The position numbers and the translations under genes were made by a program. DNA of 31,788 nt from Clostridiales bacterium. GTDB lineage: Bacteria; Bacillota; Clostridia; Christensenellales; CAG-314. Below, piece after piece: positions 23,260 through 29,518 of this stretch (its first letter is position 1; each line of letters opens with the position of its first letter). Location of the stretch: assembly GCA_004558105.1 (NCBI GenBank), contig SFEB01000010.1, forward strand, positions 1-31,788, given 5' to 3'. The notes beneath the pieces were generated by a model. It was not told the DNA's origin. It ran no database searches and was given only the letters and a program-made list of their open reading frames with translations.

Positions 23260-24134
23260 TATTCAGCCTCCCCGTCGATAAGGTTGTATTTGCGGGCCTT
23301 TAAAAGAATTTTACGTGCGCGGTCCATTACCGGCTTATCGACCATTTTACCGTCCAGACTAAATACCCCCAATCCCTTGGCGGCAGCCTGTTTCGACGCT
23401 TCTTCTACTCTCAAAGCCCAATCTATGTTCTTTGCGCTCGGAACGAAAACACCGTTTATGACCGGGACCTGATTGGGATGTATCGCCGCTTTGGCGTTCA
23501 TGCCCAAGTTGGCGACGAAATTACAGTCCGCTTCCAACCCTTCGTTATCGTTGGTGTCGGTAAAAGGCGTATCGATAGCGTCGATCTTATAGGCGGCGCA
23601 AGCGTAAGCAAGACGCATTCTCGGGAATAAAATCTCGTTGCCTTGTTTGGTACGGGCAACTTCCAGATCGCTCGAAAGGTCTTCCGCACCCAGCAAAACG
23701 CCGTTAACGCGCGGAGCTTTGACTATATCGTCTATCTGCAAAACCGACACGGCAAGTTCGATAATGGGAATAACGTTGATTTTTTTTGTCATTCCCTTGG
23801 CTTTTTCTATTTTTGTAAGTTCTTCGTCAAGTTGATTGAGGTAGCATACCTGCGCTTTTGGAAGCATTATCGAATCGATTTTATCCGAAACGACGGCTTG
23901 CAGGTCTTTTTCCCAATACTCCGTATCAATTCCGTTAATGCGGACGACGATTTCCATCGGAGGAGTACGTCTGAGCGAATCAAGATATTGCGAAACAAGT
24001 ATTCTTGCGGCGTCTTTTTCCGTTACGCTTACTGCGTCTTCAAGGTCGTAAATAACGCCGTCCGCGTCGAAAACGTCTGAGTTTTGCAACATCGCGGGAT
24101 TGTTTCCCGGCATAAAGAGTAAACTTCTTCTCAT
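23259..24134 (-). CDS. citE: Citrate-lyase-type beta subunit (probable citramalyl-ACP lyase)
   Basis: The 291-residue HpcH/HpaI-type TIM-barrel lyase that cleaves the acyl thioester: citramalyl-ACP to acetyl-ACP and pyruvate, or citryl-ACP to oxaloacetate. The start MRRSLLFMPGNNPAMLQNS and VIYDLEDAVSVTEKDAARI are diagnostic for CitE. EIVVRINGIDTEYWEKDL carries the substrate-binding arginine. GVLLGAEDLSSDLEVART supplies metal-binding Glu/Asp residues and AAIHPNQVPVIN the closing loop. The start shares one base with the citD stop, and GGAGGG lies just before. Product identity (pyruvate rather than oxaloacetate) is inferred from the pathway. Confidence 0.94.
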   Translation of the reverse strand: MRRSLLFMPGNNPAMLQNSDVFDADGVIYDLEDAVSVTEKDAARILVSQYLDSLRRTPPMEIVVRINGIDTEYWEKDLQAVVSDKIDSIMLPKAQVCYLNQLDEELTKIEKAKGMTKKINVIPIIELAVSVLQIDDIVKAPRVNGVLLGAEDLSSDLEVARTKQGNEILFPRMRLAYACAAYKIDAIDTPFTDTNDNEGLEADCNFVANLGMNAKAAIHPNQVPVINGVFVPSAKNIDWALRVEEASKQAAAKGLGVFSLDGKMVDKPVMDRARKILLKARKYNLIDGEAE

Positions 24135-24391
24135 TACCGTTCGCCCTCCATTCTATGTATCGCCGTTATAAGACGGGCTTTTATAGTACAATCCAAAGCG
24201 CCCTTGTCCTCGCAAACGACGTCGACTTTGTCAACGCCGAGTTCTGCCAGAGTGTCGTAAATCACTTTTTCTATCCTGGTGTGAAAAAAGTCGTAAACGA
24301 TACTGTTGAGAGTTACCTTTAAAGTGTCGCTCTCTTTAACCGTTATCATTATATCATTGGACTCCAAAGTGCCTGCTATTCCTCTTTTCAT
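24134..24391 (-). CDS. citD: Citrate-lyase-type gamma subunit (acyl carrier protein)
   Basis: The 85-residue acyl carrier subunit. The prosthetic-group site is GTLESNDIMI near the N-terminus, where Ser11 corresponds to the serine that carries the phosphoribosyl-dephospho-CoA arm in Klebsiella CitD. CEDKGALDCTIKARLITA near the C-terminus is the other family signature. It follows methylaspartate ammonia-lyase by about 50 bases and opens the citDEFC block. The genes that make and attach the cofactor (citG, citX) are not in the window, so they must act from elsewhere if this enzyme is active. Confidence 0.93.
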   Translation of the reverse strand: MKRGIAGTLESNDIMITVKESDTLKVTLNSIVYDFFHTRIEKVIYDTLAELGVDKVDVVCEDKGALDCTIKARLITAIHRMEGER

Positions 24392-24443
24392 AAGAAAAAC
24401 CTTCTTTATCTGAAAATATATCCTGAAAAATCAGCCGGATTTG

Positions 24444-25703
24444 TTATTTTTTCTTGGCAAAATATCTCTTGTTGGCAGACGCGAGAACTCTGTTCATCTC
24501 GTTTCTCACGATCATATACCCTTCGTCAACGCCCATTCCCGGTTTTGCAAGGCATTGCAACGCACGGCATGCGATAGCGATGTTGGTCGTTGTCTTTGCG
24601 GAAACGTCGGTTTCGTTGCAAGTACCGCCGCAATAACTGCCTACGCCCTTTTCGTTACAATAAACGATAGCTTCCGCAACGTTGTTTACGCCGCCGAGGT
24701 CGGGAGTCTTTATTTGCAGAACATGTCCTGCGTGATTGTCTGCGAAGTATTTGATATCTTCTAACGTATTGCACCATTCGTCGGCTACGATTTCGAGTTT
24801 GGAACCGACTTCGTTGAGTTTTGCAGTCAGAATCTTTTCATAATTCATCGTGCCTTCTCTGTCACCGGTATCGATAGGACCTTCAATACGGATACGGAAG
24901 GGCTTAGCCGCCTTTTCACATTCCAGCAAGTAATTGAACATCTTGTCAACGTCGTAGTCGAAAGCGATACCGATAGTGCCGTAAACGTCGATATGTAAAA
25001 TGGGATCGTAATCTTCGCTTACGCGGTATTTTAAAATACGGTCGCTCAACCATTTGATATAACCGAGCAGAATCTCGCCTTTGCGGCCGAGTTTCGTATC
25101 TACGTTGTTAATGAGAGCGTGAGGCAAAACGTCGGCTTGTTTGATAATCATCTTGTCGGCGTTGAGTTCTCTCTCGTCGCCGGATTGAGTAAAGATCGGT
25201 ACTGCCTTGTACTCGCCTTCCGGAATATCGTACTCTTCTCTGATAACTTCCGCCATTGTTATTCTTCTGCTGTTGGCGGTTGCGTTAAGCAATGCCTGTG
25301 TAATACCGTAGCGGATAGCGGTGTGAAGTCTTTTGCCGTTAACGTGCATTCTGTCGTATTTTTCAGCCAAGGAACGGAATTTCGCCACGTCCTCGCCGAT
25401 AAGTTGCGGAACGATTTCCTTCTCGATAAGAGGAATAAAGTCGCTTGCCAAAAACAACGGATCGCGACCGCCTGCGCCCGAGTACTGTACCGCCGCGCAG
25501 TCGCCGTAACCGATCGTCCCGTCTTCTAAAACCAATTGAATGGAAATGGCTTCACCTGCCTGACGAATACTCTGGAAGTTTTGCGTCATCGGTTGACCGA
25601 CGTACATAAATCCGTCATGTCCCGCGCCGGCTTTAATTGCTTTTTGATCGTCAAAATAAAATCCCGTATAAGATTTTGTCAAAATTACGTCTACGATTTT
25701 CAT
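24444..25703 (-). CDS. mal: Methylaspartate ammonia-lyase
   Basis: Removes ammonia from (2S,3S)-3-methylaspartate to give mesaconate, step two of the pathway. The 419-residue enzyme belongs to the enolase superfamily. Residues matching the Clostridium tetanomorphum enzyme, at an offset of one, are His195 (DVLPHALIN), metal ligands Asp239 (LHIDVYG), Glu274 (RIEGPID) and Asp308 (VADEW), and the catalytic base Lys332 (LQIKTPDLGG). All are intact. An AGAAGG site precedes the ATG. It lies between glmE (66-base gap) and citD. The presence of every catalytic residue makes the substrate call firm. Confidence 0.97.
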   Translation of the reverse strand: MKIVDVILTKSYTGFYFDDQKAIKAGAGHDGFMYVGQPMTQNFQSIRQAGEAISIQLVLEDGTIGYGDCAAVQYSGAGGRDPLFLASDFIPLIEKEIVPQLIGEDVAKFRSLAEKYDRMHVNGKRLHTAIRYGITQALLNATANSRRITMAEVIREEYDIPEGEYKAVPIFTQSGDERELNADKMIIKQADVLPHALINNVDTKLGRKGEILLGYIKWLSDRILKYRVSEDYDPILHIDVYGTIGIAFDYDVDKMFNYLLECEKAAKPFRIRIEGPIDTGDREGTMNYEKILTAKLNEVGSKLEIVADEWCNTLEDIKYFADNHAGHVLQIKTPDLGGVNNVAEAIVYCNEKGVGSYCGGTCNETDVSAKTTTNIAIACRALQCLAKPGMGVDEGYMIVRNEMNRVLASANKRYFAKKK

Positions 25704-25769
25704 TTTTATTTTACCTTCTTTTTCGTTTTAAAGTCCTTAACGTTTTTAAATTATAAGATATTTTTCCCG

Positions 25770-27233
25770 TTAGTCGTCGTATTTCTGGTGTCCTACCAGG
25801 TGTTCCGCACTGACCGCGCAAACGTCGTCGATAGTAAGCTGGAAGGAAACTTCTCTGCCCTCTTTAGCCGCTCTGTCCGATATTTTCTTGCGGTGGAACT
25901 CTTTGATTTCATCGGTCAGAGCGAGGTTGCCGAATTCCAGAATTCTTATTGCGCCGTCGTTGTCGCGGGCAGGCAAAATGAGACCTGCGTTAAATTTGGA
26001 AGGAGCAAAAGGAATGTCTAACATACCAAGCTCGAACGCTTTTACAACGCCTTGGGCAACGTCGCCGTCGCCGGCTTTTAACACGGCGTCCATCAGGCAA
26101 TTGACTTCTTTTTCAATCTGAGCCATTTCATCGCGAAGTTCTTTGCAATCCGGGAATTTTTGTTCCTGCAAGAGTTTCGTAACGATTTTCGACGCCTTGA
26201 TGCCGTCGGCGTTCGCCTCTTTGGTAGGAATACCCACCGACTCGTGAGGCGTTTTGTTTATCATCTTGGTTGCGCCGCTGAGAGCCGCGATGGTGCTGCT
26301 CATGGCGATAAGCCCCATGGCTTCCGCCTCGTCGGCAGGGAAACCGCCCATCCATTGGTGGAAAACGGTCGTGACGCAAACGTCATGATAACCGAATTTG
26401 TTAAGATACTCGTCCGTCTGCTTTTGAAGCGTACGGATAGCCGCGATATCCTGGATAACGTTACCGCCCATACCGTAACCGACGGAAATATTTTTAACGC
26501 CTTGTTCTGCCGCAAGTATTGCCTCGATAATGCCTACGGTGTTGGAAATGCAAGGCGGAACGAGCGTACCCGTCAAAGGACCGAACGGCTCTCTGTTAAT
26601 GGTTACGCCGTGTTCTTCGTAATAACCGACCAGACGGTCGCAATACTGCCAATATCTGATCGTATCTTCTATAGACACGCTCTTTGCGTAAGGAAGGTTG
26701 TAAGAAATCGCACCGCCCTCGTTGGACGTCCAACCTGCCGCATGAATAATCTCCGACAACAGCCTTGCGTCGGGAGTACCGTGACGCGCCTGTAACGGAA
26801 CGTTTACCGCATTAAAAATGGATTTGCAACCGTCAACGCCATGGTTAACCGCCGGAAAACCGTTGAGCAACGACCTGCCGATTGTAGAACTTTCGACTAT
26901 CGCTTTTTCACATTCCGCATAGCGGTTCTGACGCGTGTAACTGTCAATAGTGGACGGCAAAAAGTCTGCGCCCGCTTTTTCGAGATACTTAAGAAGTTCA
27001 AGATGTCTCGCTATAAGTGCGACGCCGGCACGGGGTTGTACCAACGTACGAGAGCCGTTTGCTTTTGCTTTTGCAAGCTTTTTCGCAAAGTTTTTTTCAT
27101 CGGGGATACTCTTTAAAAAAGCTACCGCTTTATCTAAATCGAGTTGAGGGTCGCTGCCTGTTCTCCAACCGGCGAGAACCTCTTTTCTTTCTGCCAAAAA
27201 TTCTTCTTCCGTTAATTTTTTATTCTTAACCAT
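25770..27233 (-). CDS. glmE: Glutamate mutase epsilon subunit
   Basis: The catalytic subunit (487 residues, TIM barrel) of adenosylcobalamin-dependent glutamate mutase, converting L-glutamate to (2S,3S)-3-methylaspartate. The substrate-binding 'arginine claw' and partners known from Clostridium cochlearium are present: Arg68 (VQPRAG), Arg101 (YTRQNRY), Arg150 (LQARHGTP), Glu172 (TSNEGG), Tyr178 and Tyr182 (ISYNLPYAKS). GGAAGG lies before the ATG. It is third in the operon after glmS and glmL, the same gene order as in clostridia. Nothing unusual in length or motif. Confidence 0.97.
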   Translation of the reverse strand: MVKNKKLTEEEFLAERKEVLAGWRTGSDPQLDLDKAVAFLKSIPDEKNFAKKLAKAKANGSRTLVQPRAGVALIARHLELLKYLEKAGADFLPSTIDSYTRQNRYAECEKAIVESSTIGRSLLNGFPAVNHGVDGCKSIFNAVNVPLQARHGTPDARLLSEIIHAAGWTSNEGGAISYNLPYAKSVSIEDTIRYWQYCDRLVGYYEEHGVTINREPFGPLTGTLVPPCISNTVGIIEAILAAEQGVKNISVGYGMGGNVIQDIAAIRTLQKQTDEYLNKFGYHDVCVTTVFHQWMGGFPADEAEAMGLIAMSSTIAALSGATKMINKTPHESVGIPTKEANADGIKASKIVTKLLQEQKFPDCKELRDEMAQIEKEVNCLMDAVLKAGDGDVAQGVVKAFELGMLDIPFAPSKFNAGLILPARDNDGAIRILEFGNLALTDEIKEFHRKKISDRAAKEGREVSFQLTIDDVCAVSAEHLVGHQKYDD

Positions 27234-27256
27234 TTTATCCTTCCTTTCGGTTTGTG

Positions 27257-28666
27257 TTATTTATCTTTATTCTTGTCAACATCTATGGGTTTGAGATGCT
27301 TTTTCATAATTTTAAGAGCAAGCAACGGGTCTATCTGACTGAGCAATCCCATTGCCGCAAGTATGTAATCTGCGTCAAGCAGATAACTCGGATAGGTCGG
27401 TCTGAGTTCCATCGGTCTCTTAATATCGAATTCTACCGCTTTGAGTATCTGATACGGATCTTCGTTGCGGACCAGAACTCCGCCGGTGCCGATAACGTAT
27501 CTTATTTTGCTAAGATCTTTACCGTATTGGGTGTACAACATGCCCATTGGAGTATACGACTCTTCCAACTTGCCGACGTGCCGCGACATAGCTTTATCTA
27601 CGCAAACACTCCCTATTATACGATCGATATGCAACTCATGTTCGTTTGTCGGTATCGTATCGACGTGTTCATGGCGATAAATCAATTCTTTTTTCAGATC
27701 AACGTTTTCGTCAAGGTCGATAGTTTTTATTTCTTCTTCGGTAAGCGCACCGAGAACGCCAAGTGCGGAGTAGCGCATTCCCAGATCACCCTCTACCGTA
27801 CGTTTGGCATAAGGTTCTTCCAACCCTTTAACTACCACGTCGCTGCGCTTTGCCGACGCCGAACACATCGAATACATATCCGTAGTGGCGCCTCCGATGT
27901 CTACGAGAACTATTTCGCCGAGCCCCGATTCATGCATGTAACCGTTAGATAAGAGGTTTGCCGCTTGCAAAACCGATTCCGGCGTGGGTAAAATAACCTT
28001 GTCTATCGCCTTTTCGATTTTCTTAATACCTTTCGCTTCTATAATGTTTTTAAGGAAAATCTCTCTTATCTTTTCTCTTGCGTCAGTTATGTTTAAAACG
28101 TTGAGTTTAGGCATCACGTTTTCGCATACGTACTCGTTAAGTCCGTACCTGCGACTTATATCTGTTATTTCGTCCTGACAATCTTTGTTACCGGCGTAAA
28201 TAATAGGTATTTTTATACCGCGTTCGGCAAGCATCTTCTGATTAAACAGAACGCACTCCGAGTTGCCGCCGTCGGTGCCTCCGCACAAGAGAATAATGTC
28301 TATCTTTTTATCGATAATCTCATCGATGTTACGGTTTGTCAGATGATGAGAAAAAGCCAGATCAACCTTGGCTCCCGCTCCGAGACAAACGCGTTTTGCC
28401 GCCTCGAGAGTAAGTTCTTCCACCAATCCGACGGCGCACATTTTCAATCCGCCTGCCGCTGAAGAACAACCTATAATTTTGTCAAACGTTATCTTTCCAC
28501 CGAGTTTTTTATACAACTCAGCCAATGCGTTTTCGTATCCGATAGTGATATCGGTGTCAACCGTAGTAAAGTGACTCGCAGTCGCCAAAACGTCTTCTGT
28601 CTCGGTGTCTACCGCCGTAAGTTTGGTAAACGTCGAACCGAAGTCTATCATAAGATAACGACTCAT
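27257..28666 (-). CDS. glmL: GlmL, ATPase associated with glutamate mutase (probable reactivase)
   Basis: A 469-residue ASKHA-fold ATPase (MutL/GlmL family). The phosphate-1 motif is LMIDFGSTFTKLTAVD (5-20), phosphate-2 LVDIGGATTDMYSM in the middle, and the adenosine motif VIGTGGVLVRN follows. It is always found between glmS and glmE in clostridial operons and is thought to reactivate or chaperone the mutase by exchanging damaged cobalamin, by analogy with diol-dehydratase reactivases. The start is four bases after the glmS stop, with GGGGGAA inside the end of glmS. It is not the DNA mismatch repair MutL despite the older shared name. Confidence 0.94.
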   Translation of the reverse strand: MSRYLMIDFGSTFTKLTAVDTETEDVLATASHFTTVDTDITIGYENALAELYKKLGGKITFDKIIGCSSAAGGLKMCAVGLVEELTLEAAKRVCLGAGAKVDLAFSHHLTNRNIDEIIDKKIDIILLCGGTDGGNSECVLFNQKMLAERGIKIPIIYAGNKDCQDEITDISRRYGLNEYVCENVMPKLNVLNITDAREKIREIFLKNIIEAKGIKKIEKAIDKVILPTPESVLQAANLLSNGYMHESGLGEIVLVDIGGATTDMYSMCSASAKRSDVVVKGLEEPYAKRTVEGDLGMRYSALGVLGALTEEEIKTIDLDENVDLKKELIYRHEHVDTIPTNEHELHIDRIIGSVCVDKAMSRHVGKLEESYTPMGMLYTQYGKDLSKIRYVIGTGGVLVRNEDPYQILKAVEFDIKRPMELRPTYPSYLLDADYILAAMGLLSQIDPLLALKIMKKHLKPIDVDKNKDK

Positions 28667-28670
28667 CGGT

Positions 28671-29075
28671 TTATTCCCCCAGAACTTCCTTTATATCGGG
28701 CAAAGTCTTTTCGATAGGCGTTCCCGGAGCATAAACTTTGTTGAAGCCCATTTTATAAAAGCGCTCTTTAACCTCGTCGAAATTTTGTTTGCCGATAACG
28801 ATATTACCGCCGACAAACATCGGAATGTCGCCTATGCCCGCTTCGATGCACTTGTCGCGCATACCACGGCAGTCGATTTCGCCCTGACCGTACAGGGACG
28901 AAACGAGAATCAGATCGGCGTTAGTCTCGATTGCGGCGTTAATAAAATCTTCCTGCGAGGACAATACGCCGATATTTACAACGTTATATCCATTGTTTTT
29001 CAAAACGTATTCGATAATTTTGTTGCCTACCGCGTGTACGTCCGCACCGATAACTCCGATAACAATTGTCTTCAT
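28671..29075 (-). CDS. glmS: Glutamate mutase sigma subunit, cobalamin-binding
   Basis: The 134-residue B12-binding subunit, a Rossmann-like domain. The DxHxxG motif is GADVHAVG with Asp12, His14 (the lower cobalt ligand) and Gly17. VSSLYGQGEIDCRGMR and FVGGNIVIGKQNF are the other conserved stretches that line the cofactor. The base-off/His-on binding mode is implied by the motif. In the Clostridium enzymes, as I recall them, the residue between Asp and His is cysteine (SDCHAVG); here it is valine. AAAGGAG lies 11 bases before the ATG. It is first in the operon, with a leader of about 87 bases. It is not glucosamine-6-phosphate synthase, which shares the symbol. Confidence 0.97.
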   Translation of the reverse strand: MKTIVIGVIGADVHAVGNKIIEYVLKNNGYNVVNIGVLSSQEDFINAAIETNADLILVSSLYGQGEIDCRGMRDKCIEAGIGDIPMFVGGNIVIGKQNFDEVKERFYKMGFNKVYAPGTPIEKTLPDIKEVLGE

Positions 29076-29168
29076 ACAGTGTTTTACTCCTTTCGTACAA
29101 AAAAAATTGAGCGTTGCAAACCCCGATTAATACGTTTAAAATATTAACTAAAGTCCGCACCATCGGTT

Positions 29169-29197
29169 ATTATAACTCATTTTACAATACTTTTCAA
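29169..29197 (-). promoter_or_regulatory. Promoter of the glutamate-fermentation operon
   Basis: Minus-strand TTGAAA (29192-29197), a 17-base spacer and a perfect TATAAT (29169-29174). The predicted start is near 29162. It should drive glmS through the hydratase genes, since no terminator or other strong promoter is seen within the block. Confidence 0.8.
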
Positions 29198-29296
29198 GAA
29201 ATTTACACCTAAAAGTTTTTAAAAAGTACAAGAAAAAAATTTCACAAAATTTCTATTATCACTCTTTTACCGAATAATCCTATCAAATTCTTTATC

Positions 29297-29320
29297 CGCT
29301 CGCGCGAGCGCACGCGCGCA
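29297..29320. repeat. GC-only palindrome and alternating CG tract
   Basis: CGCTCGCGCGAGCG (29297-29310) is a perfect 14-base palindrome. It is followed by an alternating pyrimidine-purine run to 29320. It stands out sharply in an AT-rich gap and lies between the two divergent promoters. Confidence 0.7.
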
Positions 29321-29387
29321 AATAAACTCATTACAACGATAAACTTGAAATGCGGAGGGAATTTTTTTAAAAACAGCACCATATTTG

Positions 29388-29416
29388 TTGCAAAAAACAA
29401 CACGATATGATAAAAT
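29388..29416 (+). promoter_or_regulatory. Putative promoter of the YwaF/ABC fusion gene
   Basis: Plus-strand TTGCAA (29388-29393), a 17-base spacer and TAAAAT (29411-29416) with TG one base upstream (extended -10). The predicted leader is about 95 bases. An alternative TATAAT at 29508-29513, without a -35, would give a leaderless message. Confidence 0.45.
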
Positions 29417-29518
29417 TCAAGTTCAGAAAGTTGACGTTATATCGTCCGATAAAAAATATACACGAGAAAAACGGCTTTTGTGTAAATATACTCAAATTGA
29501 CCGATACTATAATCAACG

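Larger units (their letters stand above)
29076..29518. other. Divergent intergenic region between glmS and the YwaF/ABC gene
   Basis: There is no coding potential I can support. It holds the glm promoter (29169-29197), a putative plus-strand promoter (29388-29416), an isolated GC-only palindrome (29297-29310) with an alternating CG tract, and a small AT inverted repeat TTAATA/TATTAA in the glm leader (29127-29147). No cobalamin riboswitch box was recognised in the roughly 87-base glm leader. The remainder is AT-rich with no other clear structure. Confidence 0.6.

Noticed and set aside
20732..24391. Reading the citDEFC genes as a citrate fermentation island
   Set aside because: No citrate transporter, oxaloacetate decarboxylase, citX or citG is present, and the block is sandwiched between methylaspartate ammonia-lyase and a mesaconase-type hydratase.
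26160..26795. A 211-codon plus-strand open frame opposite glmE
   Set aside because: It lies wholly inside the well-supported glutamate mutase gene on the other strand and its translation is rich in Arg/His/Phe with no known motif.
27254..27952. A 232-codon plus-strand open frame opposite glmL
   Set aside because: It is antisense to glmL and shares no recognisable motif; treated as a shadow.
27257..28666. DNA mismatch repair MutL (from the older name MutL for this gene)
   Set aside because: The sequence has an ASKHA ATPase fold with GSTFTKL and no GHKL motifs of mismatch-repair MutL; context is glutamate mutase.
29076..29162. Possible cobalamin riboswitch in front of the B12-dependent glutamate mutase operon
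   Set aside because: The predicted leader is only about 87 bases and I see no B12-box-like element; cobalamin riboswitches are normally near 200 bases.
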